Assembly: GCF_051488685.1 (NCBI RefSeq)
Contig: NZ_JBPSEH010000007.1
Location: forward strand, 62,001-126,000
DNA from: Melioribacter sp051488685
Lineage (GTDB): Bacteria > Bacteroidota > Ignavibacteria > Ignavibacteriales > Melioribacteraceae
Direction: 5' to 3'
DNA length: 64,000 nucleotides
This document shows positions 36,401-44,572 of this stretch, piece after piece. The notes beneath the pieces are model-generated. The model ran no database searches. It worked only from the letters and a program-made list of their open reading frames with translations, and was not told where the DNA came from. A program made the translations under genes and the position numbers. Numbering within the stretch: position 1 is the first letter of the stretch; each line of letters opens with the position of its first letter.

Positions 36401-36466
36401 GATAACGAAGCATCCACGTTATATTCACCAAGGGTATTCGAACTTAACTTAAGGTACACACTCTAA
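33461..36466 (+). CDS. TonB-dependent outer-membrane receptor with carboxypeptidase-like regulatory domain
   Basis: A 1001-aa outer-membrane receptor for energised uptake. Signal peptide to about residue 23 (SINMTQAQ). A carboxypeptidase-regulatory-like beta domain spans roughly 26-112 (GTVIDSTTNEPLVGANV, GTYKVSFRYIGYV). Next comes a plug domain with IHELPDADAATALSRLPGLS, VVIRGVQAKQNLILINGI and DANAIGGVVNLRLREA, then a long barrel ending LNLRYTL. Plug motifs resemble the Xanthomonas/Caulobacter-type receptors linked to glycan uptake rather than SusC. No susD gene follows. The T9SS beta-helix gene is 80 bases downstream, and a LacI-like promoter lies upstream, so an oligosaccharide ligand is likely but inferred. 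Confidence 0.9.
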   Translation: MKIISKVIFTILFLLTSINMTQAQGKGRIIGTVIDSTTNEPLVGANVLLVGTSLGSATDLEGKYVIAQIEPGTYKVSFRYIGYVSKVYTVEVQANRTVQLDVALTTQAIEGQEIIITAQAQGQKAAINQQLTSNTIKNVVSAEKIHELPDADAATALSRLPGLSLMNGDQVVIRGVQAKQNLILINGIQLPSTDVNTRATNLGFISANMLAGIEVVKVVTPDMDANAIGGVVNLRLREAPSGFHFDMLSQGSLNHQDRTYGNYRFWASVSNRYFDDKLGVFIQGNADRFDDGLDMISSGYERYEFLPYGESPYRLNNFTYSDQQNITSTYGGSIILDYKLPAGKILLQNTISRGLNDNATHNTQLDLQNNRVIYSLNRDKYKRTLLANALQLEYNFGDIKGEFTLSHSFSDRNTDIRYGDPGDNTNFANAAGAPFGYDENGNKISYSNLRNTITPAEILNIEIDPADYQGADISDWAVIREVAFKQHIYNTQLDVTIPVSFTSEFSATFKVGGKFNRTTRSNDLNRWYKRTGDEDFYANVRDFIPGKTLSNQNQLLFTDVQNKDYSRGKYFLNGDHPYNYAFNIGMLDDFYTRARSGWGQAVHKDGTVSDDFSGAEIFSAGYLMGTLNLGTKLSMILGGRYEYYNMNYNATNFYVTHPVDGNGRIIDTLHTVDRNDNNFFPNAQIRYKFTNWADIRLAYSKTISRPDFRAILPNVYFSPGLTSRAGNPYLKPAVSTNYDLYLSFYNNQIGLFTVGGFYKEIHDVFFQTNIYYQNLSYYGVSFPDSLFWVSQGITPPARSDRVDTYINNPDPAKIKGLEFDWQTNFWYLPEPFNSLVLNINYTRVWSEMDYQQLINQVIREEYIDPITGRKKFRENYVTTDTIRTARLINQGDDILNIALGIDYKGFSGRISFNMQGNVITSVGQRPEEDQFTGNIYKWDFTIKQQLPIEGLSISLSGINIFHNPIKNYRKFRRTVDGPIFDNEASTLYSPRVFELNLRYTL

Positions 36467-36546
36467 TGTGCCTTATATGTTGGTGTAAAAAATGAATACC
36501 ATGGGGAAGTTATTTAATCATACAACTAATTATTAGGAGGCATGCT

Positions 36547-38304
36547 ATGAAGAAATTATTTTTCTATTTCTTAACTCTATTGCTGCTCTCGTATTCTTCT
36601 TCTTTTGCTCAAAGCCTTATGGATTATGTCGAAGAAGTAAGGGGCGATACTCTTGTTATCAAAGACTTTTACGACTTAAACGAGGCTAACTCGCTTACTA
36701 ATGCTATAACCTTAGACACCGAGGCTCCTGCAGGCAGAGTTTACATGCTCAAGACGGCTGGCTGGTATCCTCTATCTGCTACTCTTACAACTCCTGCTGA
36801 CAGGCCAACGGTAATTGTTGGAGAAGATGATGACATTCTGGTTCAAAGACAAGCTGCACCGCCGATTATATCCGGATATTCCGACGAGGGTGGCTCCAGT
36901 CCAGGCGGTATAACATGGAGTCATGATTTAACTGTAAAAAATACGAGTATTATTTGCGGTGCTCCAGATGGAACCTATGGCTGGGCATTTTTTAACTCTG
37001 GTGCTTCAGACCGTAAAGTTGTTTTTCAAAATAACATGATGGAGCATAACTGGTGGGTTTTTGTTCAGTCTAATGCTAATTCGGGTACGAGGCTATATTT
37101 CAAAGACAACTATTTTGTCAATATGAGTGGGCGTGCATGCCGTCGTAATGGAGGTGTATACGATAACGTAGATAATAATACGGATACTATCTACGTCGAA
37201 AACAATACTCACGTTATGGCTCAAGGTTATATTTATAAATTCAGAAATTATCCTATTAAATTTATCTACGTAAATCATAATACTTTCATCAATTGTTCGA
37301 ACGTAATTTTTGAAACTCAGGGTGTTCAAAGTAACGCTATCGTTGCCAATAACATTTTTGTTAATAGTAACGTACAACCTTTCAGACCCAATATGACAGA
37401 AGATCTATCGGAACAAGCTTATGACGGTCAACCACAGGGCATTATCGACGTTGCTGTTCTACCAGAGAGTATGGAGCAAGTCCCTAGAAAGTGGCTGGTT
37501 GAAGCTAACCTGGTTTACTGGGATCCTAGAGTTGCAAATCTGGCAACGGAAGCAAATAGTATGGCTGTTAATGGATTTACCACATGGATGAATCAGGCTA
37601 TGAAAATGAACGCCCGTACAAAGGCACTTTTCGACGATAATACAAATTATCCATATTTAACAGAAGGTAAGTGGTACGAAAAATTACCAAACTTTACAAA
37701 TCCCGCAGACCTATTAACTGACCAGGTAGATGTTCTTAAAGAATTCAGTCTTGCAACTATTGATACTACAAGCACAGCAGTAATGCCTTTCTGGAGAGTA
37801 AACAGTACTGGAACAGAAAACTTCATTTATTCCGATTGGCCAATTCCTATCGACCTTTCTTACAGTGATGCAGATCTAAAAGTTGGCGGTACCGATGGAT
37901 TACCTCTTGGTGATTTGAACTGGTTCCCAGATGCAAAAGCCAATTTCATTGCAAATCATTCCAAATACTATTCTGACCTTGTTACTGCATTGGCAGAAGG
38001 TCATACTGTAACTTCAGTCAAAGAATTAGGTGGTATGCCGACTCAATTCGAATTATCTCAAAATTATCCAAATCCATTCAACCCGACTACGGTTATTACC
38101 TTTACTTTACCAGAGCCGAGTAATGTTACTCTTAAGGTATATAATGCTCTGGGACAGGAAGTAGCAACTCTGGTTGAAGGTTACAAAACTGCACAGAAAT
38201 ACGAAGTTACATTTGATGCTTCCAATCTTGCCAGCGGCTTGTATATCTACACCTTACAGACTGATAATTATAAACTGTCCAAGAAAATGATGTTGATCAA
38301 ATAA
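36547..38304 (+). CDS. Secreted right-handed beta-helix protein with type IX secretion sorting domain
   Basis: A 585-aa exported protein: signal peptide ending SSFAQ at about residue 21, then repeated strands with Asn ladders (NNYFVNMSGR-like, VENNTHVM, VNHNTFINCSN, VANNIFVNSN) typical of pectate-lyase-like parallel beta helices. A C-terminal 80-residue sorting domain begins LSQNYPNPFNPTT and continues LKVYNALGQEVATL, SGLYIYTL and KKMMLIK. This last part directs export and surface attachment by the type IX system. A polysaccharide lyase or glycan-binding role fits the fold and the neighbours (uxuAB, TonB receptor). I see no catalytic motif that fixes the activity. Strong RBS TTAGGAGG. Confidence 0.85.
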   Translation: MKKLFFYFLTLLLLSYSSSFAQSLMDYVEEVRGDTLVIKDFYDLNEANSLTNAITLDTEAPAGRVYMLKTAGWYPLSATLTTPADRPTVIVGEDDDILVQRQAAPPIISGYSDEGGSSPGGITWSHDLTVKNTSIICGAPDGTYGWAFFNSGASDRKVVFQNNMMEHNWWVFVQSNANSGTRLYFKDNYFVNMSGRACRRNGGVYDNVDNNTDTIYVENNTHVMAQGYIYKFRNYPIKFIYVNHNTFINCSNVIFETQGVQSNAIVANNIFVNSNVQPFRPNMTEDLSEQAYDGQPQGIIDVAVLPESMEQVPRKWLVEANLVYWDPRVANLATEANSMAVNGFTTWMNQAMKMNARTKALFDDNTNYPYLTEGKWYEKLPNFTNPADLLTDQVDVLKEFSLATIDTTSTAVMPFWRVNSTGTENFIYSDWPIPIDLSYSDADLKVGGTDGLPLGDLNWFPDAKANFIANHSKYYSDLVTALAEGHTVTSVKELGGMPTQFELSQNYPNPFNPTTVITFTLPEPSNVTLKVYNALGQEVATLVEGYKTAQKYEVTFDASNLASGLYIYTLQTDNYKLSKKMMLIK

Positions 38305-38322
38305 TAATAACTTTCTAATCGT

Positions 38323-38351
38323 AAAACCCCGATAATTTTTATCGGGGTTTT
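38323..38351 (+). terminator. Rho-independent terminator after the beta-helix gene
   Basis: Eleven-base stem AAAACCCCGAT (38323-38333) and ATCGGGGTTTT (38341-38351), loop AATTTTT, followed by TATTTTTATT. A clear terminator that closes the receptor/beta-helix transcript and separates it from the isomerase gene. Confidence 0.9.
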
Positions 38352-38433
38352 ATTTTTATTAAATTCACATTATCAAATAATTAGTCAGCGTTTTTGAAAG
38401 TCGTCATATCGATTCCCGAACAGGAGAAAATTT

Positions 38434-40164
38434 ATGCGTTATTTTAGATACTTATTTCTTTTAGCAGTGGGGGCAATTTTACTCAGTGGCAGCATATCAG
38501 CATTTACATTTTCCTCAAACGACTCAATTGTTGTAACATATGCCGATAAATATACTTTTACTATTTCTGAACTAAATAAATATATAGTCGATTGGTTATA
38601 TGACAAAAAATATAAAAATAGAGAAGATGTATATCGTAATGCTCTACATGATATGCTGATTAATCAGTTAAAAAGGATGGACTTTTTTGATAGAGGTTTG
38701 GGAAACGATACTAATTTAATCAAAAGTATAAGCCGTATAGTAAATGAAGGATTGGTTACAGAATACTTCAAATCTCAGTACCTAAATAAATACACTACTG
38801 AAGAAGCAGTGAAAAATGTTTATAACACGATAGGTAGAAAAGTCGTTTATAGACAAATAGAACTAATAAAGAGTGAGAACATTGCACAGCAGCAACTCGA
38901 TTCGTTAGAGAAGAAAGCCATACAGATAAAATTGGAAATCGAAAACGGGAAAGATTTTAACGAACTAATTAAAAAATATTCCTCGAATAACAATCCAATT
39001 ACTCAGCAAGTCGATTGGAAACAAGCACTCCTTGATCCGGTAGCAAATGTCGTATTTAAATTAAATGAAGGAGATGTGCGAATAATAAATACACCTAGTT
39101 CTCTTAAAATAGTTGAAATTACGGAAGTAAAACATGTGACTGTAGAACCTTACGATGTTGCTAAAAATGAAATTTCAACGTACCTGAAAAATATTTCTTA
39201 CGCACCTGCATACGAGGAATTTGAAAATGACAAAATGAAATTAATCGATGAAAATAAAGTATGCTGGGATACTACTGCCTTAGAACAAATTGCTTCCTGG
39301 TCAAATACACCTGATTTTTATAAAGACAAATATTCACAAGTAATCTCAGAAGAAATTAAAAAAGGGAATAACAAAATCATTTTAAAGTATGACGATCTTT
39401 CGGTTGATTACAAAAAGTTTGTTTATCTGTTAGACAACATTCTGATTCTTAACAATAATGGAAATATTACAATTGAAATATTGAAGAATTTTCTGCTTGA
39501 AGCTGTGAGAACAGATATGATTGTAAAGAAAGCTGAGCGCCTGAACCTAAAAGAAAAAATTTTCAATGCATTTACAGACGATATTGTATTAAAGAATCAA
39601 ATAGTTTATCTATACAATCAGGCAGTAATTGAATCGAAAATCCCGCCGGCTACGGATGGGGCTATTTACGATTTCTACTTAAAGCACCAGAACGATTTAT
39701 ATTACCAGCTTGAAAAAAGAAATATTTTAGTTATGGTCTTTACTTCAAAAGAAGAAGCTGAAGAGGCTTATAAAAAAATTAATGACGGAATTCCATTTGA
39801 AAAAGTTAAAAGTGCCTATCTGGTAAAGACGTATATTAAAGAACGTAACGGAGAAATTAGGTCTTTACAAAAAGAAGAAAAACCTTTATTTGGAAAGGTA
39901 GCATTCACATTAAATGAACTGGAAGTTACAAAACCAATTGAATTTACAGAAGAAAATCAAAAAAAGTATGCCCTTATTAAGTGCTATAAAATCAGACCAG
40001 AAAAGCAATTAACTTTTGAAGAAGCCAAAGGTTCAGTCATTGAAGACTATAAAAATTATCACAGAAATGAGATTAAACAAGAGGTTGAAAAATATTTAAT
40101 GAAAAAATACAATCCTGTGGTTAACGAAAAGGTATTGAAAAAATTAATCGACGGCATTTCATAA
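38434..40164 (+). CDS. Exported parvulin-type peptidyl-prolyl isomerase (SurA/PrsA-like)
   Basis: A 576-aa periplasmic or membrane-anchored folding factor. Hydrophobic N-terminus to about residue 25, then a SurA/PrsA-like helical part (DSIVVTYADKYTFTISELNKYI). A weak rotamase-like block follows, with VVYRQIELI, GKDFNELIKKYS and a degenerate remainder. A second C-terminal rotamase-like block holds YYQLEKRNILVMVFTSKEEAEEAYKKI and GIPFEKVKSAY. Family members help outer-membrane proteins fold. The first parvulin region lacks several usual residues, so one domain may be only a chaperone. RBS CAGGAGA at proper distance. Confidence 0.72.
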   Translation: MRYFRYLFLLAVGAILLSGSISAFTFSSNDSIVVTYADKYTFTISELNKYIVDWLYDKKYKNREDVYRNALHDMLINQLKRMDFFDRGLGNDTNLIKSISRIVNEGLVTEYFKSQYLNKYTTEEAVKNVYNTIGRKVVYRQIELIKSENIAQQQLDSLEKKAIQIKLEIENGKDFNELIKKYSSNNNPITQQVDWKQALLDPVANVVFKLNEGDVRIINTPSSLKIVEITEVKHVTVEPYDVAKNEISTYLKNISYAPAYEEFENDKMKLIDENKVCWDTTALEQIASWSNTPDFYKDKYSQVISEEIKKGNNKIILKYDDLSVDYKKFVYLLDNILILNNNGNITIEILKNFLLEAVRTDMIVKKAERLNLKEKIFNAFTDDIVLKNQIVYLYNQAVIESKIPPATDGAIYDFYLKHQNDLYYQLEKRNILVMVFTSKEEAEEAYKKINDGIPFEKVKSAYLVKTYIKERNGEIRSLQKEEKPLFGKVAFTLNELEVTKPIEFTEENQKKYALIKCYKIRPEKQLTFEEAKGSVIEDYKNYHRNEIKQEVEKYLMKKYNPVVNEKVLKKLIDGIS

Positions 40165-40261
40165 CTCATTTAATCTTTTTTCTACTGAAAAAATTTATTC
40201 AGATTTAAGTGATGAACTGTTTTATTGTAAAAAAATCCGTTAGATTGTAGAATAATAATCT

Positions 40262-42232
40262 GTGAATAATTTGGACAATAAAAAATACATTCAAAAGAAG
40301 GTATTAGCGGATAGTAAAAATTTTACTCCCGAACAGCTATCTAAAAAGTATAATCTTTCCATAAAAGAAATCAAAGAAATATTAAATTCATCATCACATA
40401 AGTATCCTAAATGGTTTTACGTAATCCTTGTAGCTATTCCGATTATATTTTTAGTTCTATTAGAATTATCACTCAGAGCCTTTGATTACGGATATAATCT
40501 GGAACAATGGGTCGATGCCGGCAACGACAAGCTTATAATTAATCCAGAAATTGGCAGAAGATATTTCCCGAGTGGCAATTTTGTTCCGAATACAATTGAA
40601 GATATGTTTGACCTCCATAAAAAGCCAGATGCGTTTAGAGTGTTTGTGCTGGGCGGAAGCAGTGCCCAGGGTTACCCCTTTAATCCGATGGGAGCTTTTT
40701 CACGTTATATTCGCAAAAGATTGGAGCTTGTATATCCTCAGGCGAAAATTGAAATTGTCAATATCAGTATGACAGCAGTCAATTCATATACGATTCTGGA
40801 TTTATTACCAGGAGTATTGGAACAAAAACCGGACTTAATATTGATCTATGCTGGACATAATGAATACTACGGTGCTCTGGGCGTTGGTTCCGTTGAGTCG
40901 TTCGGTACATCTCGGAATCTGGTTAAGTTGATGCTATTTCTAAATAAATTCAAAACAACACAATTGTTGAGAGATGCAGTCAATTCAATACTATCCTTAT
41001 TTTCTTCAGATGATAGAAAGTCGCGTGGCACTCTTATGTCGGAAATTGCAGAAAATAAGTTAATCCCGATCGATTCAGAAGAGTATTTTAAAGGCGTGGA
41101 ACAGTTCAGAAATAATTTAGATGAAATTTTACAATTAGCCAAAGAAAAAGGAACACCTGTAATATTAGGAAAGCTTGTATGTAATTTGAAGGACCAAAAA
41201 CCTTTTGCGTCAATAAAATATCGTGGAAATAAAACTGCCATCGAAATTTATGAAAATGCAAAAAAGGAATTGGAAAAAAATAATTTTTCAAAAGCCGAAT
41301 CGTTATTTGTGCTGGCTAAAGACCTGGACGCTCTCAGATTTCGGGCTCCTCAGGCATTGAATGAAGTTATTGATCAGCTCGGAAATAAATATAAAGTTGC
41401 TGTTGTACCTCTTGATTCAGTATTTAACAGCGTGAGTCCCTTTAAAATAGTTGGTGACAATCTCTTTGTTGATCACCTGCACCCGAATTTGCAGGGTTAT
41501 CAATTGATAGGAAAATCATTTTATGATTATATGTACAAATACGGTTACTTGAATTCGCTCGGCAAAGAACAATTTCCATATGAGAAACAGGACAGCATCA
41601 CACTGGCAAATTTTGTTTTCACTCCATTGGATTCTGTATTGGGTATTTATTATGTAAAACTGTTAAAGTCGGATTGGCCTTTTACCCAAAAAAGGAGAGG
41701 AAAATTTAATCAGCATGATTTAATGCGAATATTGAATCCAAAAGATTTCATCGATTCAATTGCCGCAGCAAGAATTGAAAACAAGATATCATGGGTCGAT
41801 GCGCACTTAATAGCAGCGACTTATCATCTTAGAAGAGATGAAATTAAAGACTACCTTAAATATATGGATGTAATTATTTATCAATATCCAATTCTAAAAG
41901 ATCTCGACGGTGCTCTAAGATTTTTTTATGCACAAAATAAAATTAATCTAAACGATTATACACCACGTAGAAACGGATTGATGGCTCTCTATATCGGCAA
42001 CTACGACAATGCAATCAGATATTTGAAACTGGCTGATAAATCGGAGCCTGGTAACTCGGTTATTTTATATAATCTGGCATTAGCTTTTTATAAAAAAAAT
42101 AATTTCGACTCAGCCACTGTTTATATTAATAAATCCTTAAGGCTAAACCCGCACAACAAAGAAGCAGTGGAGTTAAATAGGCTAATTAAAAAAAATAAAA
42201 ATAGTCGTATCTCATTTCCTGGAGCACAATGA
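40262..42232 (+). CDS. Membrane-anchored SGNH/GDSL-type hydrolase with C-terminal TPR
   Basis: A 656-aa protein. A soluble 48-residue start (with PEQLSKKYNLSIKEIKEIL, helix-turn-helix-like) precedes one membrane span at about 52-71. The SGNH hydrolase domain then follows: block I VLGGSSAQGYPF with probable nucleophile Ser133, block III YAGHNEYYGALG, block V DHLHPNLQGY (Asp-x-x-His pair). The C-terminal 150 residues form TPR-like helices (NYDNAIRYLKLADKSEPGN, FDSATVYINKSLRLNPHNKEA). Such enzymes usually deacetylate or transfer acyl groups on glycans. Starts with GTG. Its stop overlaps the next gene by four bases. Confidence 0.8.
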   Translation: MNNLDNKKYIQKKVLADSKNFTPEQLSKKYNLSIKEIKEILNSSSHKYPKWFYVILVAIPIIFLVLLELSLRAFDYGYNLEQWVDAGNDKLIINPEIGRRYFPSGNFVPNTIEDMFDLHKKPDAFRVFVLGGSSAQGYPFNPMGAFSRYIRKRLELVYPQAKIEIVNISMTAVNSYTILDLLPGVLEQKPDLILIYAGHNEYYGALGVGSVESFGTSRNLVKLMLFLNKFKTTQLLRDAVNSILSLFSSDDRKSRGTLMSEIAENKLIPIDSEEYFKGVEQFRNNLDEILQLAKEKGTPVILGKLVCNLKDQKPFASIKYRGNKTAIEIYENAKKELEKNNFSKAESLFVLAKDLDALRFRAPQALNEVIDQLGNKYKVAVVPLDSVFNSVSPFKIVGDNLFVDHLHPNLQGYQLIGKSFYDYMYKYGYLNSLGKEQFPYEKQDSITLANFVFTPLDSVLGIYYVKLLKSDWPFTQKRRGKFNQHDLMRILNPKDFIDSIAAARIENKISWVDAHLIAATYHLRRDEIKDYLKYMDVIIYQYPILKDLDGALRFFYAQNKINLNDYTPRRNGLMALYIGNYDNAIRYLKLADKSEPGNSVILYNLALAFYKKNNFDSATVYINKSLRLNPHNKEAVELNRLIKKNKNSRISFPGAQ

Positions 42233-44556
42233 AAGGTAAAAGAATTTACTTCATTTTGTTAGCACTTTCTATCTCGATAATCAGCTTCGAAATAGTATCG
42301 ACTCGTATATCATCAGTAATTTTCGTCAGCAACTATGCATTCTTAATCCTATCGCTTGCTATGTTAGGTATTGGCCTGGGAAGTATATATGCACATTATA
42401 AGATTAAGAAAAACGATGCAGAAGAAATTATTTTATTATTGAAAAAGTTGATTGTAACTTTGAGCCTTTTTCTTATACTGTTTATCTTATTGATAACGCT
42501 CTTCAAAATAACTAATCCATATTTTTACTTCTTGCTGCAAACCATACCATTTCTATTGGCTGGTATTATTTATTCACAAATTTATAAAGTATTTTCATTA
42601 GAGGGTTTTCGATTATATGCCTATGATCTGGCTGGAGCAGCCATTGGTGCGGCAATATCAATTATCCTTCTTGATTATCTCGGAGCTCCAAATAGTGTAT
42701 TGTTCATTTCTGTAGTATTGCTGTTGACAACGATAAATATATTACCCGGTAAATTATCTCCGAAGGGTAAACTATTGAGTAACATCTTTTTATTATTGTT
42801 CGTGGTGCTGCTTCTTATTAATAGAGAAGCTAAACTGCTCGGGGAAATTCCGATAGGATATTATCCCGAAAAAGATTTTTATTTTGTTTATCCAGACGCA
42901 AAATATATTTCCGAAATTGAAGAAAGCAGATGGAGCATCAACGGTCGTTCGGATCTAGTTAGGTACAATAATCAAGATATAGTTAAACAATTATTTGTGG
43001 ACGGTTCAGCAGGCTCGCAAATGTACCGCTTTAATGGCGATGTTAAAAATCCCGGTAGTAAACTTGGCAAACTCTTGGTACAACATTCCACTTCAATTCC
43101 TTTTTTATTTCTCAAAGAGAATGAAAAAAATAAGATGCTTGTAATAGGACCTGGGGGAGGAAAGGAAATTTTAATAGGTTTAATCGAGGGAGTTAAAAAT
43201 ATATACGGAGTTGAAGTTAATTCAGATTTTGTTCAGATTGTCAAAGATTATAAAGACTACAACGGTGGTATTTATACCGATTTTGATAATGTCACTATTA
43301 AAGTAGATGAAGGGCGTAACTTTATTAAGCGCACTGATGAATATTTCGACATAATAGTAATGGCCCTACCTTCCACAGAACAATTACAAAATATTGATAA
43401 CCTTGCATCAAACGAAAACTATTTACTTACAGTAGAAGCTATAAAAGATTATTTAAACAAACTATCCTTATCCGGTAAGTTGATTTTTACGTTACATAAC
43501 AGATGGGAATTAATCCGACTATTGGTTACAGCACTCTATGCGTTTGAAGAAATGGGTATTGATAATCAGGCTGCGTTAAATCACTTTGTTATAATTGGAC
43601 AGGATTATGCACCTACTCTTGTAATAAAAAAAATGGCATTTTCACAAGAAGAAATAAATGATATCAAAAATACCGCGCAAAAAATTCCTCGTAGTTTACC
43701 GCAGGTAACTTATCTTCCATACAGTTGGGATAAGTTAGAAAAATCGCCAGAAAATCAATTCTTGCTGGCAATCAAAGAGAATACCTATTCTGTTGATGAT
43801 TTAATAAAAAATGATAAATATGATATATCTCCTGTACGAGACGACAGTCCATTCTTTTATAAGATAAACCGCGGTGTACCCGATGATTTTGAGAATCTTT
43901 TTTTAGGAATCTTGATTATCGGTTTCCTATTTATAACTATTCCCTTAGTTAAAGTAATCCGAAATAATAAAGAAAAAATAAATCGGACAGTGCTTCTTTT
44001 CGCGCTTCTGCTTTTTGTTTGCATAGGAGCAGGTTTTATGATTATTGAAATTGCTTTGTTTCAAAAATTAATTCTTTATCTGGGTGTCCCTACGATATCG
44101 TTATCTGTTTTGCTCTCATCTATGTTGATTGGAATGGGATTAGGAAGTTTTTACAGTCATAAGATAATCAAAGAAAAAATTTATCATCGTTTAATTATTA
44201 TCTCTTTACTGATTATCGCATATGGAATATTATTATTCACAACTTATTCTTCAATACTGAGTGGAGTAGTTGAATTAAGTCTATTTTATCGGGCTTTAGT
44301 AATTTTTATTTTATTACTACCTTTAGCTTTTCTACTTGGCTTCCCGTTTCCCACAGGAATTCAGTTACTTAAACAAAATAGTCTTTCAAACTACATCCCG
44401 TGGTTGTATGGTATTAATGGTATTATGTCCGTAACAGGCTCAGTCTTAGCTGTAATCTTATCAATGACGTTTGGATTTGCAGTGTCTTTTATGGTAGGTT
44501 TATTTTTCTATTTAGTTATAACTCTTGGTGCATGGAGAGCAACTTGCAATAAATAA
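42229..44556 (+). CDS. Spermidine-synthase-like multi-pass membrane protein
   Basis: A 775-aa protein with about seven N-terminal membrane segments, a soluble Rossmann domain (roughly residues 220-550) and about seven C-terminal segments. The soluble part carries the SAM-type motif VIGPGGGKEILIGLI, the acidic residue in GVEVNSDFV and DEGRNFIKR, like spermidine synthase. The DSSDP-type active-site block is replaced by VMALPSTEQLQ, so aminopropyl transfer is unlikely. The membrane parts resemble fused transporter/spermidine-synthase proteins. The function is unknown. Coupled to the SGNH gene by ATGA overlap, so the two probably act together on a cell-surface glycan or lipid. Confidence 0.75.
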   Translation: MKGKRIYFILLALSISIISFEIVSTRISSVIFVSNYAFLILSLAMLGIGLGSIYAHYKIKKNDAEEIILLLKKLIVTLSLFLILFILLITLFKITNPYFYFLLQTIPFLLAGIIYSQIYKVFSLEGFRLYAYDLAGAAIGAAISIILLDYLGAPNSVLFISVVLLLTTINILPGKLSPKGKLLSNIFLLLFVVLLLINREAKLLGEIPIGYYPEKDFYFVYPDAKYISEIEESRWSINGRSDLVRYNNQDIVKQLFVDGSAGSQMYRFNGDVKNPGSKLGKLLVQHSTSIPFLFLKENEKNKMLVIGPGGGKEILIGLIEGVKNIYGVEVNSDFVQIVKDYKDYNGGIYTDFDNVTIKVDEGRNFIKRTDEYFDIIVMALPSTEQLQNIDNLASNENYLLTVEAIKDYLNKLSLSGKLIFTLHNRWELIRLLVTALYAFEEMGIDNQAALNHFVIIGQDYAPTLVIKKMAFSQEEINDIKNTAQKIPRSLPQVTYLPYSWDKLEKSPENQFLLAIKENTYSVDDLIKNDKYDISPVRDDSPFFYKINRGVPDDFENLFLGILIIGFLFITIPLVKVIRNNKEKINRTVLLFALLLFVCIGAGFMIIEIALFQKLILYLGVPTISLSVLLSSMLIGMGLGSFYSHKIIKEKIYHRLIIISLLIIAYGILLFTTYSSILSGVVELSLFYRALVIFILLLPLAFLLGFPFPTGIQLLKQNSLSNYIPWLYGINGIMSVTGSVLAVILSMTFGFAVSFMVGLFFYLVITLGAWRATCNK

Positions 44557-44572
44557 TAACTGGAGAGGTAAA

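Noticed and set aside
33461..36466. TonB receptor as a SusC with a missing SusD partner
   Set aside because: The plug motifs (ELPDADAATALSRLPGLS, DANAIGGVVNL) fit the Caulobacter-type receptors better, so no SusD is expected and no lesion is implied.
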